Assembly (NCBI RefSeq): GCF_003865095.1
Contig: NZ_BHYK01000001.1
Span: 1 to 64,000 of the forward strand
Length of the DNA: 64,000 nucleotides
Source of the DNA: Clostridium tagluense
GTDB taxonomy: Bacteria > Bacillota > Clostridia > Clostridiales > Clostridiaceae
Direction: 5' to 3'
A program made the translations under genes and the position numbers. Positions 17,084 through 26,146 of the stretch are shown piece after piece. Below the pieces are notes generated by a model, which saw only the letters and a program-made list of their open reading frames with translations, was not told the DNA's origin and made no database searches. Every line of letters begins with the position of its first letter. Position 1 is the stretch's first letter.

Positions 17084-18028
17084 ATGAAAATAGTATTAGC
17101 ATTAGGCGGAAATGCACTTCAATCAGATCCTAAAGACAAAAGTCCAGAGGCACAGCTTAAAACATGCAAGGAAACAGCTAAATCAATAGTGGATCTTATA
17201 GAAGATGGACACAGAATATCAATAGTCCATGGAAACGGGCCTCAAGTAGGTCAAATTGTTGCAGCAATAGAAGCTGCCCAAAAGTTCGATGAAGGAAATG
17301 TATTGTTCCCATTTGATGTATGTGGTTCCTTTTCACAGGGATATATAGGATATCATCTTCAAAATGCTATAGGTGAAGAATTAAGAAATAGAAGTATAGA
17401 TAAGACGGTAGGAACTATAGTAACTCAAGTAGTAGTTGATAAAGATGATCAAGGTTTTAAAAACCCAACTAAACCAATAGGTTCTTTTTATACAAAAGAG
17501 GAAGCTGAAAAGTTAGAAATAGAACATGGTTATATAATGAAGGAAGATGCAGGAAGAGGTTATAGAAGAGTGGTTGCATCTCCAAAGCCTATTGATGTTA
17601 TAGAAAAAGATTTAATAAAAGAATTAGTTGATATGGGAAATGTGGTTATATCATGTGGTGGTGGTGGAATACCTGTTATTCGTGAAGGCGGAATGGTTAA
17701 AGGAGTTGCAGCAGTTATAGATAAGGATTTTGCTGCTGAGAAACTTGCAGAAATACTAGACGCAGATGTGCTTTTAATATTAACAGGAGTAGATAGAGTT
17801 TGCGTAAATTATAATAAGCCAAATCAAAAGGAACTTAAACAAATTAATATTGAAGAGCTTAATAATTATATTACGCAGGGGCAATTTGCTCCAGGGAGTA
17901 TGCTACCCAAAGTGGAGGCTTGTAAGAAATTCATAATGAATAATAAAGATAAAACAGCTATTATAGCATCATTGTCAAAAGCTAAAGAAGCATTAAAAGG
18001 CTTATCAGGAACAAAAATTGTATACTAA
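17084..18028 (+). CDS. arcC: Carbamate kinase
   Basis: A 314-residue amino-acid-kinase-fold enzyme that makes ATP from carbamoyl phosphate and ADP. Family motifs: MKIVLALGGNALQ, VHGNGPQVGQI, EDAGRGYRRVVASPKP, VVISCGGGGIPV and LLILTGVDRVCVNYNKP. The length is typical. GGGGGTTTAGTT precedes the ATG. It is the first gene of an arcC-arcA-argF operon that converts arginine to ornithine, ammonia, CO2 and ATP. No arginine/ornithine antiporter (arcD) is in the cluster. Confidence 0.96.
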   Translation: MKIVLALGGNALQSDPKDKSPEAQLKTCKETAKSIVDLIEDGHRISIVHGNGPQVGQIVAAIEAAQKFDEGNVLFPFDVCGSFSQGYIGYHLQNAIGEELRNRSIDKTVGTIVTQVVVDKDDQGFKNPTKPIGSFYTKEEAEKLEIEHGYIMKEDAGRGYRRVVASPKPIDVIEKDLIKELVDMGNVVISCGGGGIPVIREGGMVKGVAAVIDKDFAAEKLAEILDADVLLILTGVDRVCVNYNKPNQKELKQINIEELNNYITQGQFAPGSMLPKVEACKKFIMNNKDKTAIIASLSKAKEALKGLSGTKIVY

Positions 18029-18056
18029 TTATCTCAAATAGGAGGATTAAAAGAGG

Positions 18057-19265
18057 ATGGATAAGAGAAAAATCAATATTTATTCAGAAATAGGAAATTT
18101 AAAGACTGTTCTTATACATAGACCAGGGGAAGAAATTGAAAATCTTATACCAGAGTATCTAGAAAGACTTTTATTTGATGATATTCCATTCTTAAAGGTA
18201 GCAAGGGAAGAACATGATAATTTTGCTAAGATATTGCAAGAAAATGGTGTTGAAACCTTATATCTTGAAAATTTAGTAGTAGAAGCAGTAAAAGATCCCA
18301 AAATTAAGGAATTATTTCTAGACGAAGTTATAGATGAATGTGGTATAAACGAGACTAGAATCATAACATCTCTGAAGGATTATTTATATTCATTGTCAGA
18401 AAAGGGAATGATAGATAAGGTCATGTCAGGAATAAGAAAAAAAGAGATTGAGATTAAAGAATATTATGATGAGTATCCATTTATAATGGATCCGATGCCT
18501 AACTTATATTTTACAAGAGATCCATTTGCATGTATTGGAAATGGAATAAGCTTAAATTCTATGAAAACTAAAACTAGAAGACGTGAGACAGTGTTTGGAA
18601 AATATATTTTTAAATATCATCCAGAACTGAAGGATTCAGGTATTCCGTTGTGGTATGATAGAAATGAGGTATATAATATTGAAGGTGGCGATGAATTAAT
18701 TTTGTCAAAAGACGTTATTGCCATTGGACATAGTGAAAGAACAGATAAAGAAGCGGTTATAAGTATGGCTAAGAATATATTTGAAAATGGTGAATCTTTT
18801 AAAACAATTTTAATTTTTGATATCCCTAAAACTAGGGCGTTCATGCATCTAGATACTGTATTTACAATGATCGATTATGATAAATTTACTGTTCATCCAG
18901 GAATAGAAGGTACTTTAAAGGTAACAGCAATAACTTATGATCATAAGAATAAGGAATTAATATTTAGAGAAGAAGAAGGTAGTTTGGAAAAGATACTTTC
19001 TAATCATTTAAAAAAAGATATTACTTTGATACGCTGTGGTGGCGGGGATAAGGTTATAGCAGGAAGAGAACAATGGAATGATGGATCAAATACACTAGCT
19101 ATATCTCCTGGTACCGTAATAACTTATGAGAGAAATTATGTTACTAATGAGATTTTAGATAAAAACAACATAAAGGTACTTCAAATGGCTTCTAGTGAGC
19201 TATCAAGAGGTAGAGGTGGTCCTAGATGTATGTCTATGCCATTCTATAGAGAAGATTTAATATAA
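18057..19265 (+). CDS. arcA: Arginine deiminase
   Basis: A 402-residue enzyme that hydrolyses arginine to citrulline and ammonia. Motifs of the guanidino-group-modifying fold are present: [10 protein letters not shown], the EGGDELILS segment with Glu/Asp, [10 protein letters not shown] with the catalytic His, and the nucleophile Cys391 in [17 protein letters not shown] lies upstream of the ATG, 28 nt after arcC, so the two are co-transcribed. Confidence 0.97.
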   Translation: MDKRKINIYSEIGNLKTVLIHRPGEEIENLIPEYLERLLFDDIPFLKVAREEHDNFAKILQENGVETLYLENLVVEAVKDPKIKELFLDEVIDECGINETRIITSLKDYLYSLSEKGMIDKVMSGIRKKEIEIKEYYDEYPFIMDPMPNLYFTRDPFACIGNGISLNSMKTKTRRRETVFGKYIFKYHPELKDSGIPLWYDRNEVYNIEGGDELILSKDVIAIGHSERTDKEAVISMAKNIFENGESFKTILIFDIPKTRAFMHLDTVFTMIDYDKFTVHPGIEGTLKVTAITYDHKNKELIFREEEGSLEKILSNHLKKDITLIRCGGGDKVIAGREQWNDGSNTLAISPGTVITYERNYVTNEILDKNNIKVLQMASSELSRGRGGPRCMSMPFYREDLI

Positions 19266-19306
19266 CTATAAAAAAATTTAGTATTGATAAGAGAGGGGAA
19301 TTTATT

Positions 19307-20305
19307 ATGTTTAACTTAAGAAATAGAAATTTTTTAACACTTATGGATTTTTCACCAAAAGAGATTAATTATTTTCTTGATTTAGCTAGAGATTTAAAAA
19401 GAGCTAAATATGCAGGTACAGAACAGCAAACATTAAAAGGTAAAAACATTGCATTAATATTTGAAAAGAGCTCAACAAGAACAAGGTGTGCTTTTGAAGT
19501 AGGAGCACTAGACCAAGGGGCACATGTAACTTACCTTGGACCTACAGGCACTCAAATTGGTAAAAAGGAATCCGTAGCAGATACAGCGAGAGTTCTTGGA
19601 AGAATGTATGATGGAATAGAATATAGAGGATATGGACAAGAAGTAGTTGAAGAACTAGCAAAATATGCAGGAGTGCCAGTTTGGAATGGATTAACTACTG
19701 AAGACCATCCAACACAGATCCTTGCAGACTTCTTAACTATAAAAGAACATTTTTCTAAACCGTTAAATGAAATCAAATTTGTTTATGCTGGTGATGGAAG
19801 AAATAATATGGCAAATGCACTTATGATAGGAGCTGCCAAGATGGGTATGGACTTTAGAATAGTTGCCCCAAATTCATTATTTCCTGAAGATGCACTAGTT
19901 AATAAATGTAGAGAAGTAGCCAGTGATACAGGAGCAAAAATCACTATTACGGATGATGTAGCGCAGGGAGTAAAAGATGCAGATGTTATATACACTGACG
20001 TTTGGGTATCCATGGGAGAAGCAGATGAAGTGTGGGAGCAAAGGATTAATATATTAAAACCATATCAAGTTAATAAAGAAATGATGAAGTTAACAGGCAA
20101 TAAAGATACTAAATTTATGCACTGTCTGCCAGCATATCATGATTTAAAAACTGGAGTTGGTAGAGAAGTATTTGAAAAATTCGGAATGAATGGTGTTGAA
20201 GTTACAGACGAAGTATTTGAAAGTGAAGCTTCAATAGTATTTGATGAAGCTGAAAATAGAATGCATACTATAAAAGCAGTTATGGTGGCAACATTAGGAA
20301 ATTAA
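19307..20305 (+). CDS. argF: Ornithine carbamoyltransferase (catabolic context)
   Basis: A 332-residue OTCase. The carbamoyl-phosphate loop STRTR is at residues 56-60, HPTQ at about 132-135, and HCLP at 272-275. Because the neighbours are arcC and arcA it most likely works in the catabolic direction (arcB role), phosphorolysing citrulline to ornithine and carbamoyl phosphate. It starts 41 nt after arcA with AGAGGGGA upstream and is the last gene before a strong terminator. Confidence 0.95.
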   Translation: MFNLRNRNFLTLMDFSPKEINYFLDLARDLKRAKYAGTEQQTLKGKNIALIFEKSSTRTRCAFEVGALDQGAHVTYLGPTGTQIGKKESVADTARVLGRMYDGIEYRGYGQEVVEELAKYAGVPVWNGLTTEDHPTQILADFLTIKEHFSKPLNEIKFVYAGDGRNNMANALMIGAAKMGMDFRIVAPNSLFPEDALVNKCREVASDTGAKITITDDVAQGVKDADVIYTDVWVSMGEADEVWEQRINILKPYQVNKEMMKLTGNKDTKFMHCLPAYHDLKTGVGREVFEKFGMNGVEVTDEVFESEASIVFDEAENRMHTIKAVMVATLGN

Positions 20306-20352
20306 TATATCATCATAGTAGGTAATGATTTGATTAGATGATACATTTTATT

Positions 20353-20388
20353 AAAAAAACTTTCGAATTTATTTCGAAAGTTTTTTTG
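20353..20388 (+). terminator. Terminator of the arc operon
   Basis: Perfect stem AAAAAACTTTCGAA / TTCGAAAGTTTTTT with a 5-nt loop and T run. Confidence 0.93.
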
Positions 20389-20533
20389 ATTTGTTAATCT
20401 AAGTTTTTTATATCCTATATTTTAATAAAATATAAAAGAATAAATCAAAGATATCAAAATTTTAAGCATAAATATTTGTATACCGTAATATTTATTAATT
20501 TATAGTTATTAAATATAAAAGGGGTAGATATAT

Positions 20534-20740
20534 ATGCTAAATAAGATACCACTATTAATTTATGATATTTTTGGGGATAAAGTAGAGATTATGAATTATA
20601 CAAAAGTTTATTTTATAAATAAAAATGAGGAGGGATATGTGCTTCATGTAGAGCAACATGATAGAATTACATCTATAAATGAGTTTGACTTAGAAAAAAG
20701 AGAAGATAAGTACTATTGCACAAGAAAGTTATTTAGCTAA
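20534..20740 (+). CDS. Small protein of unknown function
   Basis: A 68-residue, mixed-charge soluble protein that I do not recognise. Predicted as mostly beta strands with no signal sequence or cysteine motif. AAAGGGG lies 9 nt before the ATG, and a terminator-like hairpin follows, which supports it as a real monocistronic gene. Confidence 0.6.
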   Translation: MLNKIPLLIYDIFGDKVEIMNYTKVYFINKNEEGYVLHVEQHDRITSINEFDLEKREDKYYCTRKLFS

Positions 20741-20776
20741 CTAAAGTTTAAACATGGCTTTAGCAGGAGAAATTTT

Positions 20777-20821
20777 AAAATCATACAAGAGTTATAAATT
20801 ATAAACTTGTGTGATTTTTTC
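20777..20821 (+). terminator. Intrinsic terminator
   Basis: Stem AAAATCATACAAG / CTTGTGTGATTTT (one G-T) with T run. The ~280 bp between this and the next gene are AT-rich with no recognised element. Confidence 0.75.
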
Positions 20822-21103
20822 TATTTATAGCAATATAATATATTTGTAGTATAATCAAATTAAGAAGATTATGTTTTGCATACCCAAAAAAGATTATCTA
20901 TAAATATAAGTGTGAATTAACCTATAATTAGTGAAAACCATAAAATTTATAGAAGTTAATAGTTTATACATTGTTAAATTCACTAGAAATGGTTTATAAT
21001 TTTATAATATTAACATGTGAAAATTAGTAAGTCTGGAGAAATGTATGTTTATCTATATTATAAATAATAGTGTAATCACAATAACTGATACAGGGGGTAA
21101 AAT

Positions 21104-23017
21104 ATGCTAAGCCAGCAAGAGAAGATAATGGTTTTAGAAAACTTTAAGGAAGAAAATCAACCTATAGAAATAATAAATGAATTAAATGATGGAGAATCTG
21201 GTGCAGCGGTATATACTGTGGAATTTGGTGAATCTCGCAAACTCGGAGTTTTAAAGATTCAAGAAATGAATGAAAGTGGATTACATAATAAAGCCTTTTT
21301 ACAATCAAAAGAGAATGCAGTTGAAGGATATATACCTAAAATTATTGATGAAGTGGAAATACAATGTAAAAATAATTTAAAAAGATTTGGAGTGCTATAT
21401 GAACTTGGGGGAGATAACGTATTAGGAATTAAAACCCTAAAATATTCTTTGGAAAATGAATTAGCATTAGTTAAACAAACTTCAGAACAAGTAGCTAAAT
21501 TTTTATATACTTGGAATAAACCGCATACCTCAGAAATTAAATCTCCCATTGATATAATGAAAACCTCCTTAGGCTATAGATTTATGGATGAAAAACTTAT
21601 AAGGGCTTTTGAGACCTTAATGATTGATGAAGATAAAAAATGGTTAGTTATTGATGGAGCTGATAAATTTTTCCCCAATCCCTATAGATTCTTTACAGAT
21701 GAAGAGGTTTGGAAAGGTAGTGAGATAAAATATTTACATTCCTGTATACATGGAGATTTCCATGGAGGAAATATAATTGTTTCAGTGAAGAAACCATCTA
21801 TTATCGATTTTGGAAGTTATCAAACTCATAGTAACATTTTTTATGATACAAGGTATTTAGAATTACATTCACTAATGGATTATTTAAAGTTTGATAATAA
21901 TAAGCAAAGAAAATTTTGGATTAGTTTATGTGAAGAGTTAACAAAAAATGTAAAATATGTTGATATACCTGATGGTGATGGAGCTAGTATATTAAGGGAT
22001 ATAATACCGGAATTAAGACATGGCATAGATTATTTGCTTTCGGATTCTAGAAATAAACTATATGAGCCATCTTTTTATTTAGCTGGAGTTTCTGCAGGAC
22101 TTAACTTCATCCGTAAAACCAAGGACGAAAATAAAAGAATGGCAGCAATGATATATACAATGTATAACTTAAGAGCTGTTTTAAAACATGAACTTATAGA
22201 TTTATATAATCCTAGTCTATCATCATGTAGTAGTATTCAATGGTTTTTAGACGAAACTTCCATAAGTCAGTATTTAGATAAGGAATCAATCTATAAGATT
22301 GATCAAAAGGCTTATCATATTTCAGGTATAATAAAAAACAAATCTATAGAACTTACTGTAGAGCCTATTATAAATCTAAAAAGTGGGAAGGTTAAATCAT
22401 TAGAAATATTAGTCAGAGATTCAAGATTAGAATTTTTCCCAGATGAAATGTTTGAAAAGGCTAGGCTTACTGGGGACTTAGAAAAGCTTACATTGCTGGC
22501 TTGTGATAAGTTGTGTAATTATCTAAATAGACTTAGGCCATTTATTGAAGAGGGATTATTTTTTAAACTTCAATCGGATACAACCAGGCATACTATCAAA
22601 AAAGTCATAAATAAATTACAAGGGACGAACTTGGTTTTAGAAATTACACAACGAATACCAAGAAGTGCATTCTGGCGTAATTTTGCTCATGAGCTAAAAT
22701 TCAAATTAGCTATGGAAAATTTTGGAGAGGGAAACTCTAATATGGTAGAATTAATAAAGATGAAACCGAATTTTATAAAAATCTCCCAACAAATTGTTAG
22801 AGATGTTCATAAAGATGAAATAAAAGCATTAATGGTAGAACATATGGTTAAAATGGCTATAAAAACTGATATGAAAATTATAGCTGAGGGAATACGAACT
22901 TTAGAAGAAAAGAAAAAGTTAATAGAGCTAGGTATTGAATACGGACAAGGAACATATTTTTCTTCTGCTATGCTTATCGATCATGCAGATTATGAAATTT
23001 GGGAAAAAGGATTTTAG
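21104..23017 (+). CDS. APH/choline-kinase-like domain fused to degenerate EAL domain
   Basis: A 637-residue two-domain protein. Residues ~25-330 look like an aminoglycoside-phosphotransferase/choline-kinase fold with its catalytic set intact: the ATP-anchoring Lys51 (GVLKIQ), HGDFHGGN at 216-223 (catalytic Asp218) and IIDFG with Asp235. Residues ~410-637 match an EAL (cyclic-di-GMP phosphodiesterase) domain. It has E434 in the ExLxR motif, LVLEIT, IKIS and AEGIR, but the DDFG metal pair reads ENFG (538-541) and the QGY segment GQGTYF. The EAL part is therefore probably not a phosphodiesterase and may only bind c-di-GMP. No membrane segment. CAGGGGG precedes the ATG; single gene with own terminator. 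Substrate unknown. Confidence 0.85.
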   Translation: MLSQQEKIMVLENFKEENQPIEIINELNDGESGAAVYTVEFGESRKLGVLKIQEMNESGLHNKAFLQSKENAVEGYIPKIIDEVEIQCKNNLKRFGVLYELGGDNVLGIKTLKYSLENELALVKQTSEQVAKFLYTWNKPHTSEIKSPIDIMKTSLGYRFMDEKLIRAFETLMIDEDKKWLVIDGADKFFPNPYRFFTDEEVWKGSEIKYLHSCIHGDFHGGNIIVSVKKPSIIDFGSYQTHSNIFYDTRYLELHSLMDYLKFDNNKQRKFWISLCEELTKNVKYVDIPDGDGASILRDIIPELRHGIDYLLSDSRNKLYEPSFYLAGVSAGLNFIRKTKDENKRMAAMIYTMYNLRAVLKHELIDLYNPSLSSCSSIQWFLDETSISQYLDKESIYKIDQKAYHISGIIKNKSIELTVEPIINLKSGKVKSLEILVRDSRLEFFPDEMFEKARLTGDLEKLTLLACDKLCNYLNRLRPFIEEGLFFKLQSDTTRHTIKKVINKLQGTNLVLEITQRIPRSAFWRNFAHELKFKLAMENFGEGNSNMVELIKMKPNFIKISQQIVRDVHKDEIKALMVEHMVKMAIKTDMKIIAEGIRTLEEKKKLIELGIEYGQGTYFSSAMLIDHADYEIWEKGF

Positions 23018-23020
23018 GGT

Positions 23021-23062
23021 TTTAAGGACATTTCTTTTATAAGAAATGTCCTTAGTTTTTTA
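23021..23062. terminator. Bidirectional terminator
   Basis: A 14-bp perfect stem TAAGGACATTTCTT / AAGAAATGTCCTTA, loop TTAT, followed by a T run, between convergent genes. Confidence 0.92.
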
Positions 23063-23084
23063 TTTTCGAAAAAGTTATAAGTTT

Positions 23085-23552
23085 CTATTTTAAAAGGCAT
23101 ATGGCATTGGATGAGATCCCCTCACAGCTACCAGTAAAACCTAGACCTTCCTCTGTAGTAGCTTTAATATTAACTTTATCTATGGGTAATTGTAATGCCA
23201 ATGCTATATTTTTTACCATATAAGGGATGTGCGGTGCCATTTTAGGGCTTTGTGCAATAATTGTGGCATCAATATTTTCAATTATATAATCCTTAGCTTT
23301 TACTAAAGTTCCTACATGTTTAAGGAGATCAATGCTAGAGGCACCTTTATATTTAGCATCGGTATCAGGGAAATGCTTCCCAATGTCACCAAGAGCTGCA
23401 GCTCCTAAAAGAGCGTCCATAATAGCATGAATGAGAACGTCGGCATCTGAATGACCTAGTAACCCAGTTTCATGAGGTATGTTTACTCCGCCAATTATTA
23501 AACTTCTATCTTTAACTAATCTATGAACATCGTATCCCATTCCAATTCTCAA
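23085..23552 (-). CDS. ispF: 2-C-methyl-D-erythritol 2,4-cyclodiphosphate synthase
   Basis: A 155-residue IspF of the MEP isoprenoid pathway. Metal-binding Asp8 and His10 lie in [39 protein letters not shown] and the [12 protein letters not shown]-terminal segment are conserved. It stands alone, apart from ispD, with which it is often paired. AGAGGTAA lies upstream of the ATG. Confidence 0.96.
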   Translation of the reverse strand: MRIGMGYDVHRLVKDRSLIIGGVNIPHETGLLGHSDADVLIHAIMDALLGAAALGDIGKHFPDTDAKYKGASSIDLLKHVGTLVKAKDYIIENIDATIIAQSPKMAPHIPYMVKNIALALQLPIDKVNIKATTEEGLGFTGSCEGISSNAICLLK

Positions 23553-23649
23553 GCAAATTACCTCTTTTCAATTTAATTTATAAATAAGTTCAATAGACCT
23601 AGCATATTTAACTTATTTATTTTTTTCATGTGCCTAATATAGCATTTTA

Positions 23650-23825
23650 TACGGATGTAATCAAGGCATTTTATTATGTGTTACGAAAGTAAAGTGGTAA
23701 AATCAGAAGAAATATCTGTTCTAGATGATACGCAAGGTGCAGAAACCATATTAGTAACCTGTAGGATAATAATAATAACCAGCAATATTATTATTATAAT
23801 AAAAGGAACAAATGTGAATAAATAG
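23650..23825 (+). pseudogene. Decayed sortase (probably class D) C-terminal remnant
   Basis: Two adjoining frames encode pieces of a sortase. Frame 1 (23654-23689) gives DVIKAFYYVLRK, and frame 2 (23676 on) gives YESKVVKSEEISVLDDTQGAETILVTC. Joined, they reproduce the sortase C-terminal pattern: GDxIxV..FxYxV, VVxxxxxSVLDxT, then (L)xTC carrying the catalytic cysteine. After the cysteine only low-complexity Ile/Asn-rich sequence follows, and nothing upstream resembles the N-terminal part with the catalytic His. The frame switch, loss of the 5' region and absence of a ribosome site indicate a relic. Assignment to class D is by eye. Confidence 0.45.
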
Positions 23826-23844
23826 AATAAAAGTTATTAACATG

Positions 23845-24103
23845 TTATCAACAAAACTGTGGATAATGTGCATAACTTAAAATTAAAATTTTCAAATATT
23901 TTATTTAAAATGAAAAAAAATACATATTTTCATAAAAAATATTTCTAATTAATACTAATAATCAGTTCATAACATCAATTCCACAACTTATACACAAGGC
24001 AATTGTGGATAATGTGCATAAGTATTGAATTGTATATAATTTTTTTAAAAAAACCTATATAGGTTTAATACATTTGTGGACTAGTAAGTTTTAATGTGTA
24101 TAA
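23845..24103. other. DnaA-box cluster with duplicated double box
   Basis: Boxes matching TTWTNCACA: 23858-23866 (-), 23867-23875 (-), 23988-23996 (+), 24004-24012 (-), 24013-24021 (-), 24095-24103 (-); a one-mismatch box lies at 23845-23853. The 18-mer TGTGGATAATGTGCATAA occurs twice, exactly, 146 bp apart. The whole sits in an 851-bp gap (23553-24403) that contains no intact gene. No dnaA, dnaN or rpmH is nearby, so this is not the replication origin itself. Confidence 0.75.
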
Positions 24104-24403
24104 TCTGTTAATCTAAATAAAAAACATTAAATAAATTAGATTATCAATAAATTTATAAAAATAATTAAATATATAAGTAAAGAATACTTGTATAAAATAT
24201 GAAATTTATAATTTATATATATAAAATAAAGAAACTTTGCCATCATTACGCTTGCTTAAATATTTTTTAATGATATAATATATTTTGTGTCAAATTAATA
24301 CATTGGAAAAAAACTACATAAATTTAAATTATTATTATACTATTTGCTTTAAATTATGAAGACAGTAGTAAATATAAATAACATCACTTAGGGGGAATTT
24401 TAA

Positions 24404-24940
24404 ATGGTTAAAAAGGTTTTATCTAGTATTTTGGTATTAGTAATGGCGGGTTCTTTAGTAGCTTGCTCAGGTAACAAAAATGTAACTAAAGACGATACAG
24501 CTACAAAGCAAGAAGAAACTAAAAAGACTGAAACTACAGAACCGGCTAAAGAAGCTATTAAGTTTGAGTCACTAACTCAAATGATGGACAGTATTTCAGA
24601 GAAAGACCAGTATTATTCAGATCACTACAATTTAAAAATATTGAAAAAAGATGCACTAGTAGCTTACGATGCAAAGGCAACTACCGTAAGGCAAAAAGCT
24701 ATGGCAGATAATAAAATTGATGCTAAGAGTTCAAAGACTTATAAGTACTACAACAATGTTAATGGCGTACGCTTTGAAAAGGATTACATAGTAGTATATG
24801 ATGCAAGTAAAGTGCCTACAACAGTATACGACGTGATAATAGCACTCTCAGATAAAGACGAACCATCTTTGAAAGAAGTTAAAGAAAATAAAGCAATAAT
24901 AACTGATGAATTTAAAGTCTTATTTCCAAAAGAATTATAA
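24404..24940 (+). CDS. Putative lipoprotein, unknown function
   Basis: A 178-residue protein with a lipoprotein signal peptide; the lipobox LVAC puts the lipidated cysteine at residue 21. A Lys/Glu/Thr-rich linker (~25 residues) leads to a ~125-residue globular part without a recognised domain. AGGGGGAATTT precedes the ATG. Monocistronic, with the large DnaA-box gap upstream and one perfect DnaA box downstream. Confidence 0.78.
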   Translation: MVKKVLSSILVLVMAGSLVACSGNKNVTKDDTATKQEETKKTETTEPAKEAIKFESLTQMMDSISEKDQYYSDHYNLKILKKDALVAYDAKATTVRQKAMADNKIDAKSSKTYKYYNNVNGVRFEKDYIVVYDASKVPTTVYDVIIALSDKDEPSLKEVKENKAIITDEFKVLFPKEL

Positions 24941-24978
24941 GTTAAATAAAATAGTCATTGTTAACTAAGAGTAACAAG

Positions 24979-24987
24979 TTATCCACA
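24979..24987 (+). other. Perfect DnaA box
   Basis: TTATCCACA within ACAAGTTATCCACA, the same extended context as the box at 14659. A one-mismatch box (TGTTGATAA, minus) follows at 24995-25003. Confidence 0.65.
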
Positions 24988-25025
24988 AATGACTTGTTGA
25001 TAATGTTTATAACTCTATATAAATT

Positions 25026-25055
25026 AAAAAGCACACAATTTTGTGTGCTTTTTTT
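25026..25055. terminator. Bidirectional terminator
   Basis: Stem AAAAAGCACACAA / TTGTGTGCTTTTT with T run, between the lipoprotein gene and the convergent rluF. Confidence 0.93.
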
Positions 25056-25066
25056 GTATAGGTATA

Positions 25067-25852
25067 TTATTTTGAGGCATTTTCAGTTTTAATAGAATCA
25101 GAAATTAAATCATTAATACCTACTAGTTCATTTTGTGTTATATATCTCCATTTACCAATAGGTAATTTAGCTATAGAAACATTCATAATTCTAAGCCGCT
25201 CAAGTCTTACCACCGCGTAACCTAAACACTCACACATTCTTCGAATTTGACGGTTAAGGCCTTCTGTTAAAATTATTCTAAAAACATATTTGCTTTCTTT
25301 TCTTACAAAACACTTTTTAGTTACAGTATTAAGTATAGCTATGCCATTTGCCATATTTTTTATAAAATCTGTGGTTATGGGTTTATCCACAGCAACAATA
25401 TACTCTTTTTCGTGGTTATTACCTGATCGTAGAATCTTATTTACAATGTCTCCATCATTTGTTAGAAAGATGAGACCTTGAGAAGGTTTATCAAGACGAC
25501 CTATGGGGAAGATTCTTTTTGGAAAATTTATAAAGTCTATAATATTCCCCTTGATTTTATGCTCTGTAGTGCAGGTTATTCCAACAGGTTTATTGAAAGC
25601 TAAATAAACTAATTCTTCTCTTTTTTTTAATGGCTTACCATTTATTTCAATGAAATCTGCTGCAGATACTTGAGTGCCCATTTCAGGAATTTTACCATTT
25701 ACTTTAACCTTGCCTTCGTCAATCATTTTATCAGCCGCGCGCCTAGAGCAAAAACCCGTTTCACTTATAAATTTATTTAATCTAGTTTTTGAAGCAAAAT
25801 TTTCATAGTGCTGAATAATGTTTTTTTCTTTATCATTATTTATGGTTTTCAT
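25067..25852 (-). CDS. rluF: 23S rRNA pseudouridine synthase RluF-type
   Basis: A 261-residue RsuA/RluF-family pseudouridine synthase. An S4 RNA-binding domain (about residues 23-75, [20 protein letters not shown]) precedes the catalytic domain with Asp121 in [20 protein letters not shown] and the [15 protein letters not shown] motif. [25 protein letters not shown] is typical of RluF, which isomerises U2604 (and in E. coli tRNA-Tyr U35). No GGAGG is visible; AAAGGACGG lies upstream of the ATG. Single gene. Confidence 0.92.
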   Translation of the reverse strand: MKTINNDKEKNIIQHYENFASKTRLNKFISETGFCSRRAADKMIDEGKVKVNGKIPEMGTQVSAADFIEINGKPLKKREELVYLAFNKPVGITCTTEHKIKGNIIDFINFPKRIFPIGRLDKPSQGLIFLTNDGDIVNKILRSGNNHEKEYIVAVDKPITTDFIKNMANGIAILNTVTKKCFVRKESKYVFRIILTEGLNRQIRRMCECLGYAVVRLERLRIMNVSIAKLPIGKWRYITQNELVGINDLISDSIKTENASK

Positions 25853-26146
25853 TTTACACCGTCCTTTGGAATTGTAAAGTAAAATTAAGTTGAATAATTA
25901 ATAATATATGGTAAAATAGTTATAATATACGGCAGAATATCCATATGAATATAAGCAATGGAATAATTGTGGACAAACCGTTTATTAACAAAAATAATGT
26001 TTTATTTCATTATATTAAATAATCATCAAAACATAAAGAGAAATGGCAAATTAATTAGATTTTGGAGTGAAGTTGTTGATTAAGACAAGTTAGTGGATTG
26101 AGATACTTTAGTTGATTTTTAATAAAAAGTATAGGGGGAAGATAAA

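Noticed and set aside
23845-24103. Replication origin oriC
   Set aside because: DnaA boxes are clustered but there is no dnaA, dnaN, rpmH or gyr gene in the window; a secondary cluster is more likely.
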